Positions 42,097-52,600 of a stretch of DNA of 64,000 nt are shown one piece after another (position 1 is the stretch's first letter; every line of letters starts with the position of its first letter). The translations under genes were made by a program, and so were the position numbers. The notes below the pieces were generated by a model. The model ran no database searches, was not told the DNA's origin, and saw only the letters and a list, made by a program, of their open reading frames with translations. This DNA comes from Palsa-343 sp036269135 (GTDB lineage Bacteria; Acidobacteriota; Terriglobia; Terriglobales; Acidobacteriaceae): contig DATASQ010000053.1 in the NCBI GenBank assembly GCA_036269135.1, positions 136,577-200,576 of the forward strand, in the 5' to 3' direction.

Positions 42097-43365
42097 CTAC
42101 CCGGGGAAGAACATCTCCCGCATGGTGGCGGAAGCGCTGCGCATCGCCTCGACATAGGTGGAGGCGATGAAGCCTTCTTCCAGCCCCAGCAGGCGCTGCG
42201 TTTCCTGGCATCGCTGCCAGTCGCAGGACTCGAGGCTGCGCACCAGAAGAAGAGCCCGGCCGGGGCCGCTGTCATCGCCGCCGAGAGCCGCTTTCATCTC
42301 CGCACTGATGGGCAGCGTTTGCAGGATCCGCGCCAGAGGGGTTTCGAAAAGGACATCGAGCATGGAGATCATGCCGAGCAGATACATGCGCGCGGGCAGC
42401 TCCCCCAGCGAAGGCGCCAGCAGCTCGCAAAAATGCGCCCGCGAGAGAGCCATGGACACCAGGGTCGAGGAGCGATCGCCGGCCAGAGCCCCCGCCACCG
42501 CCACCGTGGCCATCTTGCGAACGGCGTCTTCCCCCACCATGAGCAGCGCTTCGCGGACCGTGGTGACGGGGCTGGCGTGTCCCTGCATGGCGGAATTGGC
42601 GAGGCGCAGAACCCGGTAGCAGAGCGAGGCGTCGCCGGAGATCAGCTTTTCCACTTTGCGCAGGTCGGTGGGCGTTTCATGGAGCGCGCCCAGCAGCCGG
42701 AGATACACCAGGTGATTCTGTGGAACGGGGCGGGAGGAGACCAGAACCGGCTGCGAGAAAAAATAGCCCTGAAAGAGAGAGCACCCTTCGGAGCGCGCAA
42801 TGCGCATCTGGATTTCGGTTTCGATGTTCGTCGCGATCAGCTGCACCGCCGACCCGGCCGCCATGGCATAGGTGGCGCGCCGATCGTCAAAGTCGGTGGT
42901 CTGGAAATCGATTCGAATGAAGTCTGCCACTCGCGCAAGCGGCGCAAGGCCGGCGCGGGCGACACAGGAATCGAGAGCGAAGCGATAGCCCTGCTGTCGC
43001 AAAGTGAGACAGATCTTCAGAAAATCGGGGTCCGCTCCGGCACCGGCATCCGGGACCAGCACGGTGCTTTCCGCGGGAAGAACCGTCACCAGGCCTTCGG
43101 ACAGAGCCGAGCGGGTACACCGAATGAACGCGCTGCCCTGATTGGGTTCCGGAGCCAGCAGCAGCCAGTGATCGACCGCCTCGCGGGTAGCCACCTCCGG
43201 ATCGCAGTCCTCGGCTTCGCCGGGGCGGAGAAACAGCTCATACCCGAAGAGGCGGCACTGCGCGTCGACGATGGGCTGACGGCTGAGGAATCGGCACGGC
43301 GTCGAGAGAGAGTCGTGCGGGGAGCCGTCGGGGCGGGTTTGCGGAGAGGGGGTCATCGCGCTCAT
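42097..43365 (-). CDS. EAL-like plus HDOD signalling protein (YuxH type)
   Basis: 422-residue protein with an N-terminal degenerate EAL domain (RQPIVD, GYELFLR in place of the GYEAL-type motif, and VLVPDAGAGADPDF) and a C-terminal HDOD domain (about 220-400; CYRVLRLANSAMQGHA, VREALLMVGEDAVRKM). The EAL catalytic residues are largely replaced, so c-di-GMP hydrolysis is unlikely; such proteins act as sensors or protein-interaction modules. Divergent from the GT-C-like gene at 43569. Confidence 0.88.
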   Translation of the reverse strand: MSAMTPSPQTRPDGSPHDSLSTPCRFLSRQPIVDAQCRLFGYELFLRPGEAEDCDPEVATREAVDHWLLLAPEPNQGSAFIRCTRSALSEGLVTVLPAESTVLVPDAGAGADPDFLKICLTLRQQGYRFALDSCVARAGLAPLARVADFIRIDFQTTDFDDRRATYAMAAGSAVQLIATNIETEIQMRIARSEGCSLFQGYFFSQPVLVSSRPVPQNHLVYLRLLGALHETPTDLRKVEKLISGDASLCYRVLRLANSAMQGHASPVTTVREALLMVGEDAVRKMATVAVAGALAGDRSSTLVSMALSRAHFCELLAPSLGELPARMYLLGMISMLDVLFETPLARILQTLPISAEMKAALGGDDSGPGRALLLVRSLESCDWQRCQETQRLLGLEEGFIASTYVEAMRSASATMREMFFPG

Positions 43366-43568
43366 TCAGGCCTCGCAGTCGTTCGGAGCACACAGGCTGC
43401 TCCAGCCATCCACGATGCTTCATCGGCATGGACGCTCCAGGCTTCATGGGTGGGATGGGCCGCAACCCTCGGGAACCCTGCCGCAGGCCCGCAGGGATTC
43501 ACGGGAGGGGCCGTCGAGCAGCCGGAAAGGGCTGTCCGGGTTCGATACACTGCTGAGAAGTCCTTTTG

Positions 43569-44744
43569 ATGTCGTCCACGCGAACGAAGCACCGCCTGCG
43601 CAAATTCCGGTTCGAGCGCCCGCAAAAAATCGCGGCCGCCCTCCTGTTCCTGCTGCTGGTGCAGTGCCTCTGGGTCAGCGCGCTGCGGCCGCTTTCGGAA
43701 ACCGACTATCAGTTCGCCCGCTGCGGGCGGGAGATGTGGGAGCATCCCTCGCCGCTGGCGGGATATTTCACCACCTGCGGCAATATCCACGATGGAACGC
43801 TGGCCTATCGCGCGGCGGGCCTCCCGCTGACCCTGGAGCGCATCCTGGAGGGGCAGGCTGCAACGACCTCGACCTGGGAGATGCGGCATGAGGTCGGCGC
43901 TATCAAATTCCTTCTCCGGCTTCCCTTTCTTCTGGCCGGGCTGGCGCTGGGCGCCTCGCTTTGGTGGGTCACGCGCAGGCTCTTTGGCAACGAGGGCGGC
44001 TACATTTCTCTGGCCCTTTATTGTTTTATGCCGTCCGTCGTGCGCGCCTGCACCACGCCCAACAATGAAATTCTGGCGGCGTTCGGACTCTTTTCTGTCA
44101 TCTACACCGCCATTGGAGTTTCCCATGCGCTACAGGGGCCGCGGCGCAAATGGCGGCCGCGGATTTTGCTGCTCACCCTGGCTCTCGGCTTTACCGCTGC
44201 GGCGCACATCGCGGCCTTTGTGCTGGCGCTGCTCTTCACCATCGGGTTCATGGCCTGGGTGGCCGAAGGACGGCGCGCGTATATTCCCACCCTGGTCCTG
44301 GTCTGGGGGGTGGGCGCGTTTTTCCTGCTGTTTGCGTCGTATGGGTTTCGGCCCGATGCCTTCAGCTACGTCTTTCGAAGCGCCGCGGGGCGCATCTGGG
44401 TGTCGCTGGAGCCGGCGCGGTGGTTCTTCTCCAATCCGGCGCACGCGGCCTTCACCGGAGCGCTGCTGGGCGCTCTGGCTCTCTACGCCGTCTCGCGCCG
44501 ATCGCGCTACTTCGGCAACACGGCGCCGCTGCTGGTGGGAGCGCCGCTGCTGTTTCTGGTGACCACGGGCGTCCCGTCGGAAACCTGGTTGTGGGCTCTG
44601 CCCTTCCTGATTGCCTTTGTGGGGGGCGTCTTCGCCGACGCGCTGGAGACGCGCGGGCGCAGGGCCTTCCTGTGGGCGACGGGCATGGTGGTCGTGGCGC
44701 AGGCCGTGCTCTGTGTGATGAGTCTGGCGGGGATGACGGGGTAA
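43569..44744 (+). CDS. GT-C-like polytopic membrane protein
   Basis: 391-residue protein with ten or so helices. The first extracytoplasmic loop has LSETDYQFARCGREMWEHP, similar to the acid-containing GREM loop of GT39-type enzymes and of the neighbour at 40293. There is no C-terminal soluble domain. Probably a glycosyltransferase or a non-catalytic relative. ATG 43569 begins MSSTRTKHRLRKFRFERP, a basic N-terminus before the first helix. It ends five bases from obgE, tail to tail. Confidence 0.7.
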   Translation: MSSTRTKHRLRKFRFERPQKIAAALLFLLLVQCLWVSALRPLSETDYQFARCGREMWEHPSPLAGYFTTCGNIHDGTLAYRAAGLPLTLERILEGQAATTSTWEMRHEVGAIKFLLRLPFLLAGLALGASLWWVTRRLFGNEGGYISLALYCFMPSVVRACTTPNNEILAAFGLFSVIYTAIGVSHALQGPRRKWRPRILLLTLALGFTAAAHIAAFVLALLFTIGFMAWVAEGRRAYIPTLVLVWGVGAFFLLFASYGFRPDAFSYVFRSAAGRIWVSLEPARWFFSNPAHAAFTGALLGALALYAVSRRSRYFGNTAPLLVGAPLLFLVTTGVPSETWLWALPFLIAFVGGVFADALETRGRRAFLWATGMVVVAQAVLCVMSLAGMTG

Positions 44745-44748
44745 AGCT

Positions 44749-45810
44749 TCAGCCGACGGCCGGCATCGACTCCTCGGGGCCGGGCGTCGCCGGCGACTCG
44801 TTGCGCAGATCCCGCACGCGCTCGCCGATGGCGTATTTCAGCTTGTCCACGCCGAGGCCGGTGACCGCCGAGATGGCGTAAAACGGCAGCTTGCGGCGCT
44901 TCGCCATGGCCTCCAGCTTCTTCAGCTTCTCGGGATTGGCAACGTCCGCCTTCGAGGCGACCACGATCACGGGCTTCTTGTCGAGGCCGTGGCCGAAGTT
45001 CTTTAGCTCGCCCTGGATGACGCGGAAATCTTCGACCGGATCGGGGCGTCCGCTGCCGTCTGAAACGTCCACCAGGTGCACGAGGATGCGGGTGCGCTCG
45101 ATGTGGCGGAGGAACTGAGTCCCGAGACCCGCGCCGAGGTGCGCTCCTTCGATGAGGCCGGGAATGTCCGCAACGACGTAGCTTTCCTCGTAAGGAGCGT
45201 CGCCGATGGTGACCACCCCCAGCTGGGGCTCGAGCGTGGTGAACGGGTAATCGGCGATTTTGGGTCGAGCGGCGGAGATGCGCGAGATGAGCGTGGACTT
45301 GCCCACATTGGGATAGCCGACCAGCCCGACATCCGCCAGCACCCGGAGTTCGAGCCGGTAGGTGCGTTCTTCGCCGGTGCGGCCCAGTTCGTGCTCGCGC
45401 GGCGCCTGGTGGGTGGAGGTGGCGAAGTGCTGATTGCCGCGTCCGCCGCGCCCGCCGCGGGCGATCACCAGGCGCTCATCGGGCCGGGTAAAGTCGTGGA
45501 CCAGCTCCCCGGTTTCGGCGTCGAAGAGCACGGCGCCCACGGGTACCTTCAGGACCAGATCCTCGCCGTCGCGGCCGGTACAGTTGGAGCCCATGCCATG
45601 CTCGCCGCGCTCGGCCTTGTGCTCGGGGTTAAAGCGGAAATAGACCAGCGTGTTGTGGCGCTGGCTGGCTTCGAGGATCACGCTGCCGCCGTGTCCGCCG
45701 TCGCCGCCGGAGGGTCCGCCGCGGGGAACGAACTTTTCACGGCGAAACGCCATGCATCCGTTACCCCCGTCACCGGCCTTGACCCGAATTTTGGCTTCAT
45801 CGATAAACAT
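44749..45810 (-). CDS. obgE: Obg GTPase (CgtA)
   Basis: 353-residue essential GTPase involved in 50S subunit assembly and stress signalling. The Gly-rich Obg domain begins AKIRVKAGDGGNGCMAFRRE and includes GGPSGGDGGHGGSV; the G domain has GYPNVGKSTL (G1), DIPGLIEGAH (G3) and VASKADV (G4). The C-terminal OCT domain is absent, as in many shorter family members. ATG 45810 has GGGAG five bases upstream; the upstream frame to 46224 is not used. In many bacteria obgE follows rpmA; here it is 6.7 kb away. Confidence 0.98.
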   Translation of the reverse strand: MFIDEAKIRVKAGDGGNGCMAFRREKFVPRGGPSGGDGGHGGSVILEASQRHNTLVYFRFNPEHKAERGEHGMGSNCTGRDGEDLVLKVPVGAVLFDAETGELVHDFTRPDERLVIARGGRGGRGNQHFATSTHQAPREHELGRTGEERTYRLELRVLADVGLVGYPNVGKSTLISRISAARPKIADYPFTTLEPQLGVVTIGDAPYEESYVVADIPGLIEGAHLGAGLGTQFLRHIERTRILVHLVDVSDGSGRPDPVEDFRVIQGELKNFGHGLDKKPVIVVASKADVANPEKLKKLEAMAKRRKLPFYAISAVTGLGVDKLKYAIGERVRDLRNESPATPGPEESMPAVG

Positions 45811-45899
45811 TCGCTCCCTACAGTTTAACGAATGATCTAGGTTGAACTCACCTGCCCGAAACATACCTCCGGACCGGCACGCTCCACGAATGAGGCGAC

Positions 45900-48800
45900 G
45901 TGCACCTTCCTCCCCCGGCCAAGGCGATTCTGCTGGCTCTGTGCCTTGGTTTAGGGTGCGGGGCCGCCGTAAGCTTTTGCGCGGCGCAGGCGGAGATCGG
46001 CGGGTGGGTAGCCGGTCAGGTGGCCGGGCCCGGCGGGCGGCCGGTGGCCGGCGCGCGGCTTCGGATTGAGAACGTGGCGACCGGCGAAGCCACCGACGGC
46101 GCATCCGACAGCAGCGGTAATTTTCAATTTGAGGATCTGCCGCCGGGCGAGTACACGCTGCGCGTCCTGGTGCCCGGTTTGTCGAACTGGGAGGCGGACC
46201 ACGTTCGCGTGGGGCTGGGAACATCGGTGCGCCTGCATCCGGTTCTGACTCCTCTCACCGTCCACCGGACGATTCTGGTGAACGGTGACCTCTCCCCGCC
46301 GGGCGCAGTTGCCGGCGCAGAAGACGCTGCGGGCATCGCGAGCGAACTGCCCAACAACAGCCGGCACTGGTCGCGCATGGCGGCGCTCTTTGCCGATGGG
46401 GCGGCCGATACAGGGGGCGGGATCAGCGTTCGCGGGCTGAGCCCCCTGCTGAATGCCATCACCGTGGACGGGGCCGACCACAACCTGGCCTTTCGCGCCC
46501 AGGAGCGCGCCACCGCGGGGAACGGCTACGCGACGGCGCAGTCCGCCGTGGGTGATTTTCGCAGCTCGGCAGAGGGCTTGCCGGGAGCGCGCCAGCGTCC
46601 GGGCGGCATGACCACCGTGACGCGGGGCGGCGCCAGCCACATGCACGGGTCCGTGGTCTTCTACGATCGGGGAGCGCCGGGGCAAGCCGCGAATGCGTTC
46701 GCCAAAGTGATGCAAATGGAGCCCGAGGGAACCACCGGGTCCGTCAATGGGCAGCCCGTGCTTCTTCTGGATGGCCAGCCGGTGACCTATCAGGAGATGC
46801 CGTGGCACGCTCCGGACCGCCGGCAGAGTTGGGAGGCCGCGCTCGGCGGACCGATCCGGCGCGGGCGCGCGGACTGGTTTCTTGCCTGGGAGGAGCACGA
46901 TCGGCATGACCCCGCGGTGGCTCGCGCGAATGAGCCCCAGGTGTTCTTCGCTGCGCCGTCGGCTCCGACGCTGACCACTCTCGAAGAGCGCCTTGCCGGC
47001 AGCACGTCGCCTTTGCTCCAGGGTTGTCCTGCGGACGCGGCGGGTTCCGGCTCGACGGCGCAGGCCGCCTGCGCCTATGCCGCGGTCTTGAGCCAGTTGA
47101 ACGGCATGCTGGGCGAGGTGCCGCGCGCCACACGGCAGACGATCCTGTTTCCGCGTCTCGATCTCCATGTGAATGCCCACAATCAGCTCATGCTCCAGTA
47201 CAACTCCATGCGGCGCACCGCGCCGTTTGGCGCCCTGACCGGAACGACGGAAACCGACAGCATGGGCAGCTTCGGCAACAGCTCCACCAGCGACGACGCG
47301 GCGGTCGCCCGGTGGGAGGTCTTCGCAACGGCGCATCTGGCCAGCAGCCTGCTCTACCAGTACAGCCGCGATGTCCTGTCCCAGCTTCCGGGCACGAACA
47401 GCCCGTTTGAGAAATCGCTGGCCAACAACTTTTACGGATTGCCCCCGCAGGTCTCCATTGACAGCAGCGCCGGCTTCACGTTCGGCACGCGCACAGCCGT
47501 GGACAAGCCCGAATATCCGGCGGAAACGCGGCAGCAAATCATGGAAGCGGCGACCTGGATCCACAAGAAGCAGGCCATGCGCTTCGGTTACGACTACAAC
47601 CACGTAGCCGATGCGGTCGAGGGCCTCAATGACGAAACGGGGAGCTATTCCTACGCCAGTCTGCTGGATTTCACCTCCGATTTGCTGGCCCCCGGTCATT
47701 GCGATGGGACGACTACCGGCGCGGGGCGGTATCCCTGCTACTCGCAGTTTCGGCAGACGGTCGGACTTTCGAGCTGGAGTCTCCAGACAGCGGATTATGC
47801 AGCGTACTGGATCGACGAGTGGAAACCGAGACCCCGGCTGAGCCTGACCGCCGGCGTGCGTTATGGATACGAGCGCCTGCCTGATACGAATGCGGCTCTG
47901 ATCAACCCGGCGATTCCGCAGACCGGCCATTTGCCCCACAATAAGGCGGATTTCGGGCCGCGCGCCGGTCTTGCCTGGGATCTGCGGGGCAACGGGCATA
48001 CGGTTCTTCGCGCGGGGTTTGGCATTTCGTACGGACGCGTTCCCAATGCGACGGTGTACAGCGCCCTGACCGAAACCGGTTCCGCACGCTCGCCACGAAT
48101 GTATGCGTGGCGTCCGATGGACGCCGGTGCACCCGCGTTTCCCCATGTTCTCGCCAGCGGCGAGATCCCCTATACCGACCCTTACACACCCGATCAGCAG
48201 ACCACCGCGCCGGAAGTCGTCTTCTTCGACCACGACTTTCGCCGTCCGCAAATCAACTCCTTCGACCTGTCGCTGCAGCAGACGCTGGGACGCGGCACTT
48301 TGCTTACGCTGGCGGCCATCGCGACCGACGGCCACGATCTGACACAGTTTGTGGATACCAATCTCGACCGCGGCGCGACCGCTGAAATCTTCTACAGCGT
48401 CGCCGCTCCCGGGAATGCGGGCGCGATCGGCCCTCTGGAAAAAGCGGCGAATGCGGCAGGCGGATTTGCCAATCCGATCTACACGCCGGAGCGCTTTTAT
48501 TACCGCCGTCTCAACGCCGCCTACGGGTCGATGACCGATGTGACCAGCGAGACGAACTCCAGCTACCGCGGAGCGGTGGTGCGGCTCGTGCATCAGAAGC
48601 GCGCGCTGCAGATCAACGCGGGATATACCTGGGCTCATGCCATCGACGACGGCCAGACTGAAGCGACCTTTGCCGATCGCAACGATGTGTACGATCCGGC
48701 GGATCCGCAGCTGGAGCACGGAACTTCGAATTACGATATGCGCCAGCGCGTGGCTGGAGGCGTGGTCATCCGCGAACCGTGGCGCCCCCGCGGCGCCGAT

Positions 48801-49448
48801 GGGTTCTTCCTGGGTGGGTATTCCCTCTCGACAGCCGGGGAGTGGCACACCGGCCTCCCCTGGTCGATGCGTACCGCGGGCTCAATCCCGGCGCCGTCCT
48901 GTTCCTATCTGGACTGGCTGAACGCCGGAGGAGCGCTCGGCCGCGGCTCCGATTGCCTGCAGGCGGTGCATACCCCGGATGAAACCTTCGACTCGGGAAT
49001 GGCGGGTGAGGCCGTGCCCATCCCCGCGCCGGGCCAGGGTCTCAATGGCTCGGGAGGCGAGAACCTGATTCCGCCCATGGGCCGCAACACTTTTCGCTAT
49101 CCCCGGGAGGTCAGTCTCGATGGCCGCATCACAAAGCATATTCGTCTCAGCGATCGTTACTCTTTCGACCTCATCGGCGAAGCTTTTAATGCGCTGAACC
49201 ATCCAACTGTAACGGATATGCAGACAATTGGTTATCGATTGTCCAACGATGCCACCCATCCGAACATGGCAACCCTCACCTGGCAAAGCGGGATGAAACC
49301 GGCAACCAAAACGGTGCTCACGAATGGAATCACCCATACCGAGTACGCCTTCGACCCCACTGCCTCCTTTGGCGGGGTGACAAACGCGAACAGCCGCGCG
49401 TATTCAAGAGAGCGGCAGATCCAGATCGGAATACGGATACGTTTCTAG
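45900..49448 (+). CDS. TonB-dependent receptor, Oar/SusC-like (1)
   Basis: 1182-residue outer-membrane receptor from GTG 45900 (GAGG upstream). After the signal peptide, residues about 30-110 form a carboxypeptidase-regulatory-like beta domain (QVAGPGGRPVAGARL, EDLPPGEYTLRVLVPG). A plug-like segment follows from about 140 (ISVRGLSPLLNAITVDGA), then a long barrel ending RQIQIGIRIRF with a terminal Phe. This plan is very common in Acidobacteriota and is linked to uptake of large ligands or to unknown envelope roles. Substrate unknown. The next gene is a second such receptor. Confidence 0.88.
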   Translation: MHLPPPAKAILLALCLGLGCGAAVSFCAAQAEIGGWVAGQVAGPGGRPVAGARLRIENVATGEATDGASDSSGNFQFEDLPPGEYTLRVLVPGLSNWEADHVRVGLGTSVRLHPVLTPLTVHRTILVNGDLSPPGAVAGAEDAAGIASELPNNSRHWSRMAALFADGAADTGGGISVRGLSPLLNAITVDGADHNLAFRAQERATAGNGYATAQSAVGDFRSSAEGLPGARQRPGGMTTVTRGGASHMHGSVVFYDRGAPGQAANAFAKVMQMEPEGTTGSVNGQPVLLLDGQPVTYQEMPWHAPDRRQSWEAALGGPIRRGRADWFLAWEEHDRHDPAVARANEPQVFFAAPSAPTLTTLEERLAGSTSPLLQGCPADAAGSGSTAQAACAYAAVLSQLNGMLGEVPRATRQTILFPRLDLHVNAHNQLMLQYNSMRRTAPFGALTGTTETDSMGSFGNSSTSDDAAVARWEVFATAHLASSLLYQYSRDVLSQLPGTNSPFEKSLANNFYGLPPQVSIDSSAGFTFGTRTAVDKPEYPAETRQQIMEAATWIHKKQAMRFGYDYNHVADAVEGLNDETGSYSYASLLDFTSDLLAPGHCDGTTTGAGRYPCYSQFRQTVGLSSWSLQTADYAAYWIDEWKPRPRLSLTAGVRYGYERLPDTNAALINPAIPQTGHLPHNKADFGPRAGLAWDLRGNGHTVLRAGFGISYGRVPNATVYSALTETGSARSPRMYAWRPMDAGAPAFPHVLASGEIPYTDPYTPDQQTTAPEVVFFDHDFRRPQINSFDLSLQQTLGRGTLLTLAAIATDGHDLTQFVDTNLDRGATAEIFYSVAAPGNAGAIGPLEKAANAAGGFANPIYTPERFYYRRLNAAYGSMTDVTSETNSSYRGAVVRLVHQKRALQINAGYTWAHAIDDGQTEATFADRNDVYDPADPQLEHGTSNYDMRQRVAGGVVIREPWRPRGADGFFLGGYSLSTAGEWHTGLPWSMRTAGSIPAPSCSYLDWLNAGGALGRGSDCLQAVHTPDETFDSGMAGEAVPIPAPGQGLNGSGGENLIPPMGRNTFRYPREVSLDGRITKHIRLSDRYSFDLIGEAFNALNHPTVTDMQTIGYRLSNDATHPNMATLTWQSGMKPATKTVLTNGITHTEYAFDPTASFGGVTNANSRAYSRERQIQIGIRIRF

Positions 49449-49667
49449 AGAATTTGTCACCGTCGTGGCGAGTTTTCCACCGGCTTTTCCACGGAATCGC
49501 GAGAAATGAAGCCCGTCGGCCGCCGAAAATCATGCTGTAATTAACGGTACATTTACAGCAGTGTGGAAGGTTGAGAGGGGCGATCCATGTAGATTTCCCC
49601 GGCCACGAGTTTTTTTTGAACGGCATCGTGGCAGCAGCCATTAACCGAATTCCTGAGGCCCAATCCT

Positions 49668-52600
49668 ATGAAGAACTTCTTCAGCTGCCGTCTTGTCGCG
49701 GTCGTTTTCCTCCTTGTCTGCACTCTTCCGGGCATTCGCTCTCTGCAGGCCCAGCAAACGCTCGGCAGTATCAACGGAACCGTCACCGACGTCTCCGGCG
49801 CGGCGATCCAGGGCGCCACCATCGCTGTGGTCAGCGAAGAAACCGGATTGAAGCGCTCTGCCGCGGCCCAGAAAAACGGCTATTGGGAGATTCTGGACCT
49901 GCCGATCGGCACATACCGCGTGTCCGTGACGGCGCCTGACTTCCAAACCGTCGAGATTCCCGGGATCGCTGTGCGCCAGGGACTCGCGACCACCATCCCG
50001 AATATGGCGTTGAAGCCTGGACAGGTAACAGAGTCCATCACAGTTAACGCCAACCCTCTGCTCAACGCCACGGATACCACCAACGGCTACACACTGGATA
50101 AGACCCAGATCGCCGAGACGCCGCTGGCCACAGGGAGTTTCACCCAGCTGGCCATTCTGGCGCCGGGCGTCAGCTCGCAGCTGCTTTCCGGGGTCGGCAC
50201 CGACTCCGGCCTGGGCAATCAGCCCATCTGGGCGAACGGGCAGCGCGACACCAGCAATACCATCACCGTCAACGGCACCAGCGTCACCAATCTCTTCAAC
50301 GGCAAGACCTCCAGCCAGGACGCCTCGCAGCGCTATCAGTTCAACATCGGCGAAGGCACTACAACCGGCGGACAAACGCAGGACAACGTTTCGGTATACG
50401 GCTCGAACGGCAACGGCCTGGCTTCGCCGCCGCCCGAGTTCATGCAGGAAATCGACGTCACCACGTCGATGTACGGCGCGGAGCAGGGACAGACCAGCGG
50501 CGCGCATGTGGCCATCAGCACCAGCACCGGAACCAATCAGTTTCACGGGCAGGTTTACGGAGAGCTGGGCAACAACATCATGAACGCCGTCCCGTTCTTC
50601 TATAAACAGGACGCCGCCCTCCAGGAGCTTCCCGCGTCGGAGGAGAACCCGCAGCTGCACCGCTGGGTGACCGGCGGAACCGTGGGCGGCCCCATCATGA
50701 AGAACAAGCTGTTTTTCTTTCTCGGCTATCAGCATCTCTACGATTCCGACCAGACCGGAGCGCTCTCGCAGTTCCAGGTGCCCTATGGCCTCACCAACGA
50801 TCGGAGCACCACCGGCATCGGAGCGGCGTGTGCCAGCTACATTGCTGCTTCGGGCTATGGCTCTTGTCCCTCTCCCGCCCAATTCGATGCGGCGGCCGTG
50901 TCCCTGCTGCAGGCCAGGCTGCCGAACGGCAATTATCTGATTCCGTCAGCCGACGCCAATGCACAGACGCAGCTGCAGAGCGGGCTGCCTGACGTAAATA
51001 CCGCGAGTACCTCCGTCTTCAAGGGCGACTGGGCCACCGGATCGCTGGACTTCAACGCGACCGACAACGACCATCTCTCCGCGAAGTACTTCTTTCAGCA
51101 CACGCCCGCGAGCAGTCCCTTTGCCTCCTCCAACACCGTTGGATTTCCGGAAAGCGAAGATACCGGCGCGCAGACCGCCTCTCTGAATAACTCCATCCTC
51201 ATCGGACCGCGGATTAACTGGGTGCAGCAGATCGGCTTCTCGCGGCAGAAGGTATACAGCAACCTGACCAATTCCACCTCTGCCTCAGCTCTGAATTTCA
51301 ACGCACCGGGTAACATCCTGCCGGGCGTCGAAGCGGAGTACTTCGGCGTGGACAGCTACTCCAATTTCAGTACCGCGCGCCTCGGCCCCTCGAATCTGGA
51401 TGGTTTTATCGACCAGGGATACTTCGAGAATCGCCTGTCCCCCTCATCCACAGCGATCTTTTCCCTCGGCAAGCACACCATCAGCGTGGGGGGCAGTTAT
51501 AACTACAACCAATTGAATATCCGAAACAATGCCGAGAACCATTCGCAGCTGGAGACGTCCGGCTTCAATAACTTCCTGAGCGGCAAACTGCGCAGCGGCA
51601 CCGTGTTACAAGGCAGCTCCGACCGCTATTACCGGTCCAACGAGGCCGGCGCGTTTGCCATGGACAAGTGGCAGGTGCTGCCCAACGTGAGCATCACGGC
51701 AGGCGTGCGCTACGACTACACCGGCCCGTTCTCGGAGAAAAACGGCGACCTTTTCAGCTTCGACCCTTCCCTCTATTCAGCCACGGACAGCGCTGTCACC
51801 AACACCGGCTTCATCGTGGCCGGCAACAACAAGCAGTATGGAACGCCGGGGGTCAGCGATTCGACGCTGAAGGGGCGCCAGTGGGGTATCGCCCCGCGCC
51901 TGGGTGTGGCCTGGGCGCCGAAGGAGTTTAACGGCAAACTGGTATGGCGCGCCGGCGCCGGCCTTTACTACGATCGCGGAGAATATTTCCAGTACCTTTC
52001 CCCGCCCGCAGGTTCAGGCATCAGCGGGCCGTTCGGCGTGACGCAGGAGGCCCCGTTCGCTGCCTATACAAGCGCCAACGGAACGCTGAGCCACCCCTTT
52101 ACCAGCTTCGTCGCGCCCACCACGCCAGGTAGCCTGGCCGCGCTCATGCCGACGGTCGATTCCATTGAAGCCGCCTGCACCTCGGCCAACGTTTACAACG
52201 GCAATAACCTGAACGGCTATAACTGCAACGATGGCGCGCCCGACGGTCCGCTGGTGATCGGGAACTACAACATCCACAACGTGCTGCCCTACACCGAAAA
52301 CTGGATGCTGGACATGCAGTGGCAGCCGCGCAACGATCTCTCCATCGACATCGGATATGTGGGGAATCGCGGCAAGCACGAAGTCGTGCCGATTCCGTTT
52401 AACGAGCCCGGAATCGCCACGCCCGGTCATCCCATCAACGGCCAGACTTACTCCTACGGCCTCCAGGTACTGAGCAACAATACCGGTCCGGACGGGACGC
52501 CCTACGCCATGGCTTCGGAGCCCTACGACACCTACAGCGGTGGCAATGTGGACCTGCGCGTACCCTATGTCGGGTACGATCCCAACTCGGCCAGCTTCGA

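Noticed and set aside
45951..48848. 965-residue open frame antisense to the first TonB-dependent receptor
   Set aside because: The receptor frame carries the signal peptide, regulatory domain and terminal Phe; the antisense product has Arg/Gly/Ala-heavy shadow composition with no motifs.
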